A stretch of 21,024 nt of DNA from CAYUUP01 sp964447925 (GTDB taxonomy: Bacteria; Bacillota; Clostridia; Oscillospirales; Oscillospiraceae), in assembly GCA_964447925.1 (NCBI GenBank), contig CAYUUP010000019.1, positions 1 to 21,024 of the forward strand. Direction: 5' to 3'. The position numbers and the translations under genes were made by a program. Under the pieces are notes generated by a model that ran no database searches, had not been told where the DNA came from, and saw only the letters and a list, made by a program, of their open reading frames with translations. Each line of letters starts with the position of its first letter. Positions within the stretch are counted from its first letter, which is position 1. Of this stretch, positions 1-7,813 are shown one piece after another.

Positions 1-46
1 GGCGGCCCGGCCTTTGGTCTGTCCCGCTTTTGGCATAGGCGCAGAT

Positions 47-2494
47 TTATTCCCGACGGGTAGACAGCGCGGCGGAAGGCTCCGGTGTCAGGATCAGCCC
101 GGCATCCGAGCCGCTGACCCGCAGGGCCATTCCCGGCCGGAGATGCCCTGTCAGCAGCAGGTCGGTGACGGGATCCTCCAGATGGGTCCGTAGGTACCGC
201 CGCAGAGGGCGCGCACCATACTCTGGGTTTTGGCACTGGCTGGCGGCAGCAGACAGGGCAGAGGGTTCTGGCAGCAGGGCGATCTGACGATCTGTTAATC
301 GTTCCCCGATCTGGCGGAGCATCAGCCTGGCGATTTGCTCCAGTTCCTGCTGAGAGAGGGCACGGAAGCAGACGATCTCATCCAGCCTGTTGAGAAATTC
401 AGGACGGAAGAGCTTCCGCAGTTCATCCTGTACCGCTCGCTCCTGGTCCTCCGGGACGGCGGTGTGAAAGCCCAGAGGTGTCCGGGCGGCGGCTAGGGCT
501 CTGGCACCGGCGTTTGTGGTCATCACCACCACGGCGTTGCGGAAGTCAGTCTTTTTGCCATGGGCATCGGTGAGCTGTCCTTCCTCCAAAATTTGCAGCA
601 GCAGGTTCCAGACCTGGCTGTTGGCCTTTTCCAGTTCGTCGAAGAGAATCACCGACCAGGGATGCCGCCGCACCCGCTCTGTCAGCTGACCGCCCTCCTC
701 GTGTCCCACATAGCCGGGGGGAGATCCCACCAGCCGGGAGACGCTATGGGCCTCGGTATACTCCGACATATCCAGCCGCAGCAGGGCGTCCTCGCTGCCA
801 AAGAGGGCGGCGGCCAGTGCTTTGCAAAGCTCTGTTTTGCCCACGCCGGAGGGACCGGCAAAGAGAAAGGAACCCACCGGCCGCCCACGCTCCTTCATGC
901 CGGAGCGTCCCCGGCGGATGGCCCGGGCTACAGCGGAGACGCCCTGCTCCTGGCCGATGACCCGACGGCGCAGCTCATCCTCCAGCCGCAGCAGACGACG
1001 GGCCTCGTCCTCGGTAATGGACTGCACCGGGATTCCCGTCCAGTCTGCCACCACCTGGGCTACCTCCGCTGCTCCGACAGACAACTCCCGTCGGGCGGGG
1101 TTTTCATACCAGTTCCGGCGCTCGTCCTCCAACTGCTGCCGGAAGCTGCCTTCGGCATCCCGGAGCAGGGCGGCCTGCTCAAAATCCAGCCCCTCCACCG
1201 CCGCCTCCAGCTCCCGCAGGGCGTTGCGCTGGCGGTTCTCTAGGGAGATGAGAGATGCGGGCGGGGCATCGGCCTCAATGCGGGCACGGGCAGCGGCTTC
1301 ATCCATCAAGTCGATGGCCTTATCCGGCAGAAACCGGTCGGGCAGATAGCGCTGGGAGAGGCGGACGGCGGCTTCCAGGGCCTCATCGGTAATTTTTAAC
1401 CTGTGGTGTCCCTCGTAGCGGCCGCGCAGGGCGGCCAGAATCTCTATGGCGGTCTTTTCATCCGGCGGCTCCACCGTCACCGGCTGGAAGCGACGCTCCA
1501 GGGCGGCGTCCTTCTGGATGTGGCTGTGATATTCGTCCAGGGTAGTGGCGCCGATGATCTGCAATTCCCCCCGGCCTAGGGCGGGCTTGAGGATATTGGC
1601 GGCGTCGATGGCGCCCTCCGCCGAACCCGCGCCGATGAGGGTATGGAGTTCGTCCAGGAAGAGAATGGGGTTGCCCAGACGATGAACCTCCTTCAAAATG
1701 CGTCTCAGCCGGTCTTCAAATTCTCCCCGGTATTTGGTACCCGCCACCACTGAGGGCAGATCGAGGGTATAAATGTGTTTGCCCCGCAGCAGCTCCGGCA
1801 CCTCCCCGGCGGCGATGCGCTGGGCGAGGCCCTCGGCCACGGCGGTCTTGCCCACTCCCGGCTCACCGATGAGAACGGGATTGTTTTTGCTCCGGCGGCA
1901 GAGAATCTGGATTACACGGCGGATTTCACTGTCCCGACCGGTCACAGGGTCCAATTCGCCCCGTAGGGCCTGGGCGGTGAGGTTCCGGGAGAACTGCTCC
2001 AGCAGCTTGGAGGTGGGAGCGGCTTCCGGCTCCCGGCCCCGCTGGGCGCGACAGGAGGAACCCTCCCCTAGAGCGGCGCACACTTCACCGTAAAGACGCT
2101 TCAGATCCAGTCCTGCCTCCCGGAGAACACGGGCGGCCATTCCCTCATCCTCCCGGAGCAGCCCCAGCAGCAGATGCTCTGTCCCTACATGGGAGCTGTT
2201 CAGCCGGGCAGCCTCCTCTGCGGCCAATTCAATCACATGGCGGCATCGTGGCGTCAGTCCCAGGGCAGGAGGACAGCCGGAGGCTCCTACCCCCACCAGC
2301 TGGGCCACAGCAGCCTGAAGCTGGCGCTCTCCCAGCCCCGCCCGGTTCAAAACGTGGGCGGCAATTCCCTTGCTCTCGTGGAGCAGCCCCAGCAGCAGAT
2401 GCTCACTGCCCACATAGCCGTGACCCAGCTGGGCGGACATCTCCCTGGCCTGGCGCAAGGCTTCCTGGGCCTGCCCGGTAAAATCCCGGCTCAT
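47..2494 (-). CDS. clpC: ATP-dependent Clp protease ATP-binding subunit ClpC
   Basis: AAA+ unfoldase that feeds substrates to the ClpP peptidase in the cytoplasm. With the chosen start it is 815 aa. Two Clp_N repeats lie at about residues 4-60 and 78-135, each with an EHLLLGLL core. The first AAA+ module has Walker A GEPGVGKT (210-217) and Walker B ILFLDE (277-282). A UvrB/UvrC-like segment (about 420-455, core DFEQAALLRD) marks ClpC rather than ClpB. The second module has GPSGVGKT (547-554) and VILFDE (615-620). An LGF tripeptide at 674-676 is the expected ClpP-docking loop. GGGGAGG lies 8 nt before the ATG at 2494 and only 1-2 nt before an in-frame ATG at 2500, so 2494 is preferred. An open frame back to 2644 is rejected because it covers the ychF promoter. 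It is a lone gene: no ctsR, mcsA or mcsB is visible beside it, unlike the classic Bacillus operon. Identification is secure; the start could be either ATG. Confidence 0.96.
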   Translation of the reverse strand: MSRDFTGQAQEALRQAREMSAQLGHGYVGSEHLLLGLLHESKGIAAHVLNRAGLGERQLQAAVAQLVGVGASGCPPALGLTPRCRHVIELAAEEAARLNSSHVGTEHLLLGLLREDEGMAARVLREAGLDLKRLYGEVCAALGEGSSCRAQRGREPEAAPTSKLLEQFSRNLTAQALRGELDPVTGRDSEIRRVIQILCRRSKNNPVLIGEPGVGKTAVAEGLAQRIAAGEVPELLRGKHIYTLDLPSVVAGTKYRGEFEDRLRRILKEVHRLGNPILFLDELHTLIGAGSAEGAIDAANILKPALGRGELQIIGATTLDEYHSHIQKDAALERRFQPVTVEPPDEKTAIEILAALRGRYEGHHRLKITDEALEAAVRLSQRYLPDRFLPDKAIDLMDEAAARARIEADAPPASLISLENRQRNALRELEAAVEGLDFEQAALLRDAEGSFRQQLEDERRNWYENPARRELSVGAAEVAQVVADWTGIPVQSITEDEARRLLRLEDELRRRVIGQEQGVSAVARAIRRGRSGMKERGRPVGSFLFAGPSGVGKTELCKALAAALFGSEDALLRLDMSEYTEAHSVSRLVGSPPGYVGHEEGGQLTERVRRHPWSVILFDELEKANSQVWNLLLQILEEGQLTDAHGKKTDFRNAVVVMTTNAGARALAAARTPLGFHTAVPEDQERAVQDELRKLFRPEFLNRLDEIVCFRALSQQELEQIARLMLRQIGERLTDRQIALLPEPSALSAAASQCQNPEYGARPLRRYLRTHLEDPVTDLLLTGHLRPGMALRVSGSDAGLILTPEPSAALSTRRE

Positions 2495-2529
2495 AGCCAT
2501 ACCTCCCCGGATTACAAAATTCACACTGC

Positions 2530-2557
2530 TATTCTGTACCGTTTTAGGGAGTTTCAA
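2530..2557 (-). promoter_or_regulatory. Candidate clpC promoter
   Basis: On the minus strand TTGAAA (2552-2557) is followed after 16 nt by AGAATA (2530-2535). The -35 is good and the -10 is poor. It lies about 30-60 nt upstream of the clpC start. No CtsR heptad repeat or CIRCE dyad is visible here, so heat-shock control of the usual kind is not supported by the sequence. Confidence 0.3.
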
Positions 2558-2578
2558 ACAGGAATTGCGGATTGCCCC

Positions 2579-2607
2579 TTGCCAATGCCGGGGGAATCCG
2601 ATATAAT
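2579..2607 (+). promoter_or_regulatory. Sigma-A promoter of ychF
   Basis: TTGCCA (2579-2584), a 17-nt spacer and a perfect TATAAT (2602-2607) stand 41 nt upstream of the ychF start. This predicts a 5' leader of roughly 30-35 nt. The promoter is divergent from clpC, and no operator-like dyad is obvious around it. Confidence 0.75.
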
Positions 2608-2647
2608 GTAAAAGCATAAATCTGCACAGAAAGAGCGTGACCAATTT

Positions 2648-3745
2648 ATGAAGCTGGGAATCGTAGGGCTGCCCAATGTGGGCAAAAGTACCCTGTTTAA
2701 TGCACTCACTGGGGGCGGGGCAGAGTCTGCCAACTACCCCTTCTGCACTATCGACCCCAATGTGGGCGTTGTGGCCGTGCCGGACAGCCGGCTGGACGCC
2801 CTCTCCGAGATGTACCGCCCCAAGAAGACCACTCCAGCCGTTATTGAGTTTGTGGACATTGCCGGACTAGTGAAGGGGGCCTCCAAGGGAGAGGGACTGG
2901 GGAATCAATTTCTCTCCCACATCCGCAACACCGATGCCATTGTCCATGTAGTGCGCTGCTTTGATGACAGCGACATCATCCATGTGGAGGGCAGCACCGA
3001 CCCCGTCCGGGATATTGAAACTATCGACCTGGAGCTGATTTTGGCGGACGCTGAGATGGTCAGCCGCCGGGTGGATAAGGCCACAAAGGCCGCCAAAGGT
3101 GACAAAAAATACCTCCGGGAGGCGGAGGCATTCAAGGGGTTGCTGGACTGGCTCAATGAGGGCCGGTCCGCCAGGAGCTATGGCTGCGGTGGGGAGGAGG
3201 CGGAGATTATTGCTACTGCTGACCTGCTCTCTGCCAAGCCGGTGATCTATGCCGCCAATCTGGACGAGGGCTGCTTCTCCGGCGAGGGCTGGCGGGAAAA
3301 TCCCTATTTTCAGGCGGTGCAGCAGCTGGCAGCGGAGCAGGACGCCCAGGTAATTCCCGTCTGTGCCCGGCTGGAGGAGGAGCTGGCCCAGCTGGACGGG
3401 GAGGACAGGGTCCTCTTTCTGGAGGAGTTGGGTATCTCCCAGTCAAGCCTGAATCGGCTGATCACCGCCTCCTATGAGCTGCTGGGACTGATTTCCTACC
3501 TGACATCGGGGGAGGACGAGTGCCGGGCCTGGACTATTAAAAAAGGGACGCTGGCTCCGCAGGCGGCGGGAAAGATTCACTCCGACTTCGAGCGGGGCTT
3601 TATCCGTGCGGAGGTAATCTCCTTTGAGGATCTGATGGCCTGCGGCTCTATGGCTGCGGCCCGGGAGAAGGGCCTCATCCGCTCCGAGGGCAAGGAATAC
3701 GCTGTCCGGGATGGGGACATTATTCTCTTCCGGTTTAATGTGTGA
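2648..3745 (+). CDS. ychF: YchF/OLA1-family ATPase (Obg-like)
   Basis: Ribosome-associated P-loop NTPase of the universal YchF/OLA1 family, which prefers ATP and is linked to translation and oxidative-stress control. The protein is 365 aa, matching the family's usual size of about 363. G1 GLPNVGKS is at 7-14, the NYPFCT segment at 29-34, and G3 DIAGL at 70-74. The G4 position reads NLDE (204-207) in place of the NKxD of true GTPases, which is the family hallmark for ATP use. The C-terminal third carries the TGS domain, including the AWTIKKG and FERGFIRAE stretches. No strong Shine-Dalgarno site is visible; only a weak GAG-type purine run lies upstream of the ATG. It is monocistronic, with its own promoter, and ends in a hairpin shared with the converging Rrf2 gene. 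Confidence 0.97.
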   Translation: MKLGIVGLPNVGKSTLFNALTGGGAESANYPFCTIDPNVGVVAVPDSRLDALSEMYRPKKTTPAVIEFVDIAGLVKGASKGEGLGNQFLSHIRNTDAIVHVVRCFDDSDIIHVEGSTDPVRDIETIDLELILADAEMVSRRVDKATKAAKGDKKYLREAEAFKGLLDWLNEGRSARSYGCGGEEAEIIATADLLSAKPVIYAANLDEGCFSGEGWRENPYFQAVQQLAAEQDAQVIPVCARLEEELAQLDGEDRVLFLEELGISQSSLNRLITASYELLGLISYLTSGEDECRAWTIKKGTLAPQAAGKIHSDFERGFIRAEVISFEDLMACGSMAAAREKGLIRSEGKEYAVRDGDIILFRFNV

Positions 3746-3768
3746 GTTGCCTGGGCCGTGACTCACAC
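3740..3768. repeat. Inverted repeat spanning both stop codons of convergent genes
   Basis: GTGTGAGT (3740-3747) and ACTCACAC (3761-3768) form a perfect 8-bp stem around a 13-nt loop. The ychF stop lies in the left arm and the Rrf2 stop (read on the minus strand) in the right arm, and both genes end in GTG TGA. There is no T-tract on either side, so it is at best a weak bidirectional terminator. It may also act as an RNA 3'-end stabiliser. Confidence 0.55.
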
Positions 3769-4179
3769 GCCGCCGCTCCGCATCAGATCTGCCAGGGTGA
3801 CGCTGTCCACATATTGGGAGATAACGCGATCCAACCCCTGCCAGAAGGGCAGGGTGGCACAGCTGTCCCGGCGGGTGCAGGGGGTGGCGTCCTCCGCCAG
3901 GCAGGCCAGCGGGGCCAGGCTGCCCTCGGCGGCCCGGAGAATGTCCCCTGCCAGGTATTCCGCTGGAGAGCGGGTTAGGCAGTAGCCCCCGCCGCTGCCC
4001 CGGACACCTCGCACCAGTCCGGCCCGGACCAGGGGCGCGATGATCTGCTCCAGATATTTGATGGTGATTCCCTGCCGGAGGGAAATCTCCTTCAGGGAGA
4101 CAACGCTCCCCTCCTGATCGTGCTGGGCCAGATCCAGCATCAGCCGCAGGGCGTAGCGGCCTTTTGTGGAAATGCGCAT
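3763..4179 (-). CDS. Rrf2-family transcriptional regulator (IscR/CymR-like)
   Basis: A 138-aa winged-helix DNA-binding protein of the Rrf2 family. The N-terminus MRISTKGRYALRLMLDLA and the recognition region around ISLRQGITIKYLEQI, followed by the GGGYCLTR wing, are typical. Three cysteines lie in the order C-x7-C-x5-C (in the segment CLAEDATPCTRRDSC), as expected for members that bind a 2Fe-2S cluster, so Fe-S or redox sensing is inferred. AAGGAGG lies 8 nt before the ATG, which fixes the start. No iscS, iscU or cysteine genes are nearby. Instead it is divergent from a penicillin-binding protein gene, and its own promoter lies in their shared 123-nt gap. Target genes cannot be read from the sequence; autoregulation is likely by analogy with the family. 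Confidence 0.9.
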   Translation of the reverse strand: MRISTKGRYALRLMLDLAQHDQEGSVVSLKEISLRQGITIKYLEQIIAPLVRAGLVRGVRGSGGGYCLTRSPAEYLAGDILRAAEGSLAPLACLAEDATPCTRRDSCATLPFWQGLDRVISQYVDSVTLADLMRSGGV

Positions 4180-4205
4180 ACCGCGATCCTCCTTGCTGCT
4201 TCCTG

Positions 4206-4233
4206 TTTATATGAGTGACCATACTACTATACT
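4206..4233 (+). promoter_or_regulatory. Weak candidate promoter for the penicillin-binding protein gene
   Basis: TTTATA (4206-4211), a 16-nt spacer and TATACT (4228-4233). The fit is poor at -35. Its -10 overlaps the -10 of the divergent Rrf2 promoter, so the two would compete for polymerase or share an operator. Confidence 0.25.
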
Positions 4234-4259
4234 ATATCATAAGGCGGAGAAAAAATCAA
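4231..4259 (-). promoter_or_regulatory. Sigma-A promoter of the Rrf2 gene
   Basis: On the minus strand TTGATT (4254-4259), exactly 17 nt, then TATAGT (4231-4236) preceded by TGA, giving an extended -10. It is positioned about 50 nt upstream of the Rrf2 start. The AT-rich tract of repeated ACTAT-like units at 4221-4240 overlaps the -10 and could be the autoregulatory site. Confidence 0.65.
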
Positions 4260-4302
4260 ATTCTCCCCGCCCTCCCCTCACGCGAAATGGAGGATTTGAT
4301 CA

Positions 4303-6456
4303 ATGCGGGAACTATTCGAACGGCGAACAGTGATGCTGATGTCCCTGGTGGGGCTGGTGATTTTCTGCCTTGTTGCCCTGCTGTACTGGAATCAGATCTT
4401 AAATTATGTGGATCCGGACACTTCCACCGACCTAAATACTATCACAACGACAGAGACGGTGGAGGCGGCCCGGGGCATCATCACCGACCGCTATGGGCAG
4501 GAGCTGGTGGGCAATTCCACCCAATATAATATTGAACTGAATTTCTCCTCGGTGGATGAGAAGGAACAGGGCCGGACGGTGCTGACCCTGCTGCGCCTGA
4601 TGGGGGAGATGGGGCTAAGCTGGGCGGATAGCGAACTGCCTATCTCCAGCACCGCGCCCTATGCCTTCACCACCGAGGATATCTATTACACCACCGGCAG
4701 TGATGGAGGGCTGACCAAGACCCGGCTGCTCCAGCTCTGCAATGCCATGGAGTGGAGCCGCACCGATGATGCTCAGAAGCTGCTGAACCAGATGGCGGGA
4801 ACCTGGGGTCTTTCCGGGGAGGACGGCGTCACCATCCGGGCGGCCTGTGGCATCCTGTACTCCGCCGCCCTGCGGAGCCAGGAGATCGTCTGGACAAATT
4901 ATTACCTGGTGGAGAATGTCACTACGGAGCAGATTGCCCAGATCCAGGAGTACAACCTGGAGGGGGTGAAGATCACCGCTGTCAGCACCCGGCAATATGC
5001 CACTACCTATGCGGCCCATCTGCTGGGTACGGTGGGTTATTTCACCGCAGAGGAGTGGAAGGTCGGCAGCAAGGAATATCTGGCGGCGGGCTATGAGATG
5101 GATGACATCATCGGGAAGTCCGGGGTGGAAGCCGCCTTTGAGGACTACCTCCGGGGGACAGACGGCACCCTGATTACCATCACCGATACCGATGGTAATA
5201 TCATCAGCCAGGAGTATGAGACAGAGCCTCAAGCAGGTGACACCGTGGCGCTGACCATTGATCTGGATTTGCAGACAGTGGTGGAGGACGCCCTGGCGAA
5301 ATACGTCCCAGACATCAACAATAGCGAGGGCGGGGCTGCGGCGGTGGTCTTAAATGTGGCAGACAGCAGCGTGCTGGCGATGGCTTCCTACCCCACCTAT
5401 GACCCTACCGACAATAGCTATGACGCCGCTGCGGCTGATTTTCAGCCCTTCTTCAACCGGGCACTTCAAGGTACCTATGCCCCCGGCTCTACCTACAAGA
5501 TGGTGACGGCGCTGGCAGGCCTTCAGGAGGGCATTATCACCCCTGCCACCCAGATTCTGGATACAGGAAAATACACCTATTACAGCGACTACCAGCCCGC
5601 CTGCTGGCTGTGGAACAGCAGCCGCAGCACCCACGGCTATGAGACGGTCAGCGATGCCATCCGGGATTCCTGTAACGTATTCTTCTATGATGTGGGACGG
5701 CAGGTGGGCATTACCAAGCTGACGGAGTATGCGCAGGCCCTGGGGCTGGGGGTGTCCAGCGGCATCGAGTTATATGAGGCCACAGGCATCAATGCCGGGC
5801 CGGCCTACAGCGAGTCCCAGGGGCAGAACTGGTATGACGGCAGCACCCTGGCTGCCGCTATCGGACAGAGCGACAACCTATTCACCCCCCTGCAGATTTC
5901 CAACTATCTGGCCACCCTGCTGAAGGGGGGTACCCGGCACGCCGCCCATCTGCTGTCTGCCGTTTATGCCGCCTCCAGCTCGGTAAAGCTGGGGAGCCAG
6001 TGGGAGTTCACCCTCCCACAGTTGAGCTGGTGCGGCTATTTCGGGGAGGACTCCATCTTCAGTGCCGGGGTAGAAACAGAGGTTGGGGGCAACCTGCTTG
6101 ATACCTATGAGCCAGAGGTGTTGAATACAGTGGATATCGACTCCCAGAATCTGGATGCCATCAAGGAGGGCATGGCGGAGGTGGTGACCAGCACCTCCAC
6201 TGTGGCGGCGGCCTTTTCCACCCTGGAGGCAAAGGGCATCAAGGTGGGCGCAAAGACCGGCTCGGCCCAGGTCAGCGGCCAGGAGAGCGCAAACGGCCTG
6301 TTTGTCTGCTTCGCCCCCTATGATGACCCGGAGATCGTGATCTGTGTGGCGGTGGAGAAGGGCGGTTCAGGCGCGGCGACATCCACTATTGCGGCGGCAA
6401 TTATGGAATATTATTACAGCGGCGAGGCAGCGGCCAAACGGGCGTCCCTATCCTAA
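4303..6456 (+). CDS. Class B penicillin-binding protein (transpeptidase)
   Basis: Membrane-anchored peptidoglycan DD-transpeptidase acting outside the cytoplasmic membrane; 717 aa. One N-terminal membrane segment spans about residues 10-32. It is followed by a dimerisation/pedestal region containing the ARGIITDRYG motif (56-65), then the transpeptidase domain. The active-site motifs are all present: SxxK as STYK (396-399), SxN as SCN (456-458) and KTG (651-653). TGGAGG lies 9 nt before the ATG. The layout resembles the MrdA/FtsI group, but no rodA or ftsW partner is next to it, so the elongation or division role is undecided. It is divergent from an Rrf2 regulator, and the malic enzyme gene follows 76 nt later without an obvious promoter or terminator, so readthrough is possible. 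Confidence 0.93.
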   Translation: MRELFERRTVMLMSLVGLVIFCLVALLYWNQILNYVDPDTSTDLNTITTTETVEAARGIITDRYGQELVGNSTQYNIELNFSSVDEKEQGRTVLTLLRLMGEMGLSWADSELPISSTAPYAFTTEDIYYTTGSDGGLTKTRLLQLCNAMEWSRTDDAQKLLNQMAGTWGLSGEDGVTIRAACGILYSAALRSQEIVWTNYYLVENVTTEQIAQIQEYNLEGVKITAVSTRQYATTYAAHLLGTVGYFTAEEWKVGSKEYLAAGYEMDDIIGKSGVEAAFEDYLRGTDGTLITITDTDGNIISQEYETEPQAGDTVALTIDLDLQTVVEDALAKYVPDINNSEGGAAAVVLNVADSSVLAMASYPTYDPTDNSYDAAAADFQPFFNRALQGTYAPGSTYKMVTALAGLQEGIITPATQILDTGKYTYYSDYQPACWLWNSSRSTHGYETVSDAIRDSCNVFFYDVGRQVGITKLTEYAQALGLGVSSGIELYEATGINAGPAYSESQGQNWYDGSTLAAAIGQSDNLFTPLQISNYLATLLKGGTRHAAHLLSAVYAASSSVKLGSQWEFTLPQLSWCGYFGEDSIFSAGVETEVGGNLLDTYEPEVLNTVDIDSQNLDAIKEGMAEVVTSTSTVAAAFSTLEAKGIKVGAKTGSAQVSGQESANGLFVCFAPYDDPEIVICVAVEKGGSGAATSTIAAAIMEYYYSGEAAAKRASLS

Positions 6457-6532
6457 ACGGCTGTGGGTGACCGGTCGGACACTGCCCCCGAAGATTTCAA
6501 AAATCCGGCAAATGAAAAGGAGAATGAAGATC

Positions 6533-7702
6533 ATGGACTACGCAAAGGAATCCCTGAAGTGCCACTATAAATGGCGGGGCAAACTGGAGACTGTCCCCAA
6601 GATGGCGGTAAACGACAAGGAGATGCTCTCCCTTGCTTATACGCCGGGGGTTGCCCAGCCCTGCCTGGAGATCCAGAAGAACCCCGCCCTGAGCTATGAA
6701 CTCACCGGTCGGTGGAACACTGTGGCAGTGGTGACGGATGGAACTGCCGTGCTGGGGCTGGGAGATATCGGCCCGGAGGCCGCCATGCCGGTGATGGAGG
6801 GGAAGTGTGTCCTCTTTAAGTCTTTTGGTGGGGTGGACGCAGTACCTCTGTGCGTCCGCTCCAAGGCGGTGGATGACGTGGTGAACACGGTGGCTCTGCT
6901 GGCTGGTTCTTTTGGCGGGGTGAATCTGGAGGATATCTCTGCCCCCCGGTGCTTCGAGATTGAGGAGAAGCTGAAGGCCCGGTGCGACATCCCCATCTTC
7001 CATGATGACCAGCACGGCACTGCTGTGGTGGTGCTGGCAGCCCTGACCAATGCCCTGAAGGTGGTGGGCAAACGGATGGAGGACATCACCGTGGTGACTT
7101 CTGGCGCTGGCGCTGCGGGTATTGCCATCATCAAGCTGCTGCTGGCACGGGGACTGAAGAACGTTGTCCTCTGTGACCGCAAGGGGGCCATCTATAAGGG
7201 CCGGGAGGGGCTGAACCCCGCCAAGGAGGAAATTGCCCGGCTGACCAACCGGGAACGCGTTTCCGGCAGCTTGGCCAATGTGATCCGGGGGGCGGATGTT
7301 TTTATCGGTGTGTCCTCCCCTGGCACGGTGACGCCAGAGATGGTGAGGAGCATGGCGAAGGACGCCATCCTCTTTCCTATGGCCAACCCGGTGCCGGAGA
7401 TTATGCCCGACTTGGCCAGAGAGGCCGGTGCGGCGGTGGTAGGGACCGGCCGCAGCGACTTTCCCAACCAGATTAATAATGTACTGGCCTTCCCCGGCAT
7501 CTTCCGGGGAACATTGGATGTCCGGGCTTCGGATATCAACGATGCCATGAAGCTGGCAGCGGCGGAGGCACTGGCGGAGTTGGCGGCGGAGAAGCTCTCT
7601 TCGGATTATATTCTGCCCTATGCCTTTGATGAGCGGGTACGGGATGCTGTGGCTACAGCCGTCAGCCGGGCCGCACGGGAGAGCGGCGTAGCCAGAATCT
7701 GA
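6533..7702 (+). CDS. Malic enzyme (NAD(P)-dependent, oxaloacetate-decarboxylating)
   Basis: Converts malate to pyruvate and CO2 with reduction of NAD(P) in the cytoplasm. The protein is 389 aa, the usual length of the short bacterial form without a phosphotransacetylase domain. Y36 sits in LAYTPGVA, K96 in GKCVLFKSFGG, and metal ligands in EDISAP (133-138) and FHDDQHGTA (157-165). The Rossmann loop GAGAAG is at 191-196, and MANPVPE and NQINNVLAFPG follow. AAGGAG lies 10 nt before the chosen ATG at 6533. An ATG at 6524 is only 1 nt from that site and an open frame back to 6344 overlaps the previous gene; both are rejected. NAD versus NADP preference cannot be told. Its place just before the fatty acid operon fits an NADPH-supply role, but the operon has its own promoter. 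Confidence 0.93.
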   Translation: MDYAKESLKCHYKWRGKLETVPKMAVNDKEMLSLAYTPGVAQPCLEIQKNPALSYELTGRWNTVAVVTDGTAVLGLGDIGPEAAMPVMEGKCVLFKSFGGVDAVPLCVRSKAVDDVVNTVALLAGSFGGVNLEDISAPRCFEIEEKLKARCDIPIFHDDQHGTAVVVLAALTNALKVVGKRMEDITVVTSGAGAAGIAIIKLLLARGLKNVVLCDRKGAIYKGREGLNPAKEEIARLTNRERVSGSLANVIRGADVFIGVSSPGTVTPEMVRSMAKDAILFPMANPVPEIMPDLAREAGAAVVGTGRSDFPNQINNVLAFPGIFRGTLDVRASDINDAMKLAAAEALAELAAEKLSSDYILPYAFDERVRDAVATAVSRAARESGVARI

Positions 7703-7706
7703 CGCT

Positions 7707-7732
7707 AATTTGCTGGCAGCACTTGACAAATT
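7707..7732. promoter_or_regulatory. Possible operator dyad over the fab promoter
   Basis: AATTTG (7707-7712) and CAAATT (7727-7732) are perfect inverted arms 14 nt apart, and the right arm overlaps the -35 box at 7723-7728. MarR-type FabT sites are AT-rich TTTGA/TCAAA dyads, so this is compatible with but not proof of a fatty-acid regulator site. The spacing differs from the classic FabT box and six-base arms can occur by chance. Confidence 0.3.
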
Positions 7733-7751
7733 GGCTTTTTATGGGTAATAT
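7723..7751 (+). promoter_or_regulatory. Sigma-A promoter of the fatty acid synthesis operon
   Basis: A perfect TTGACA (7723-7728), 17-nt spacer and TAATAT (7746-7751) lie 62 nt upstream of fabH. The predicted leader is about 55 nt, with no hairpin or riboswitch apparent. It is the strongest promoter match upstream of the eleven-gene operon. Confidence 0.8.
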
Positions 7752-7813
7752 AAACATAAAACATATGGGGGCCTGCGCTCCTGACGCGATTTCAAAAAAG
7801 GAGAACAGACCCA

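Noticed and set aside
1..36. Possible start of another minus-strand gene after clpC (MPKAGQTKGRAA)
   Set aside because: An ATG exists at 36 but has no Shine-Dalgarno sequence and only 12 codons are visible, with no recognised N-terminus (not RadA-like).
560..1243. Open frame of 227 codons opposite clpC
   Set aside because: Antisense shadow of a well-conserved gene in GC-rich DNA; no ribosome site and no recognisable domain.
2495..2644. N-terminal extension of ClpC by about 50 residues on the minus strand
   Set aside because: It would start without a ribosome site, cover the ychF promoter, and add residues unlike any ClpC; GGGGAGG fits the start at 2494.
3443..4222. Open frame of 259 codons overlapping the Rrf2 gene on the same strand
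   Set aside because: Shifted frame of the Rrf2 gene; low-complexity Pro/Gly/Arg composition and no family match by eye.
6497..7729. Open frame of 410 codons opposite the malic enzyme gene
   Set aside because: Antisense shadow of a conserved enzyme; His/Arg/Gly-rich translation typical of GC-rich antisense frames.
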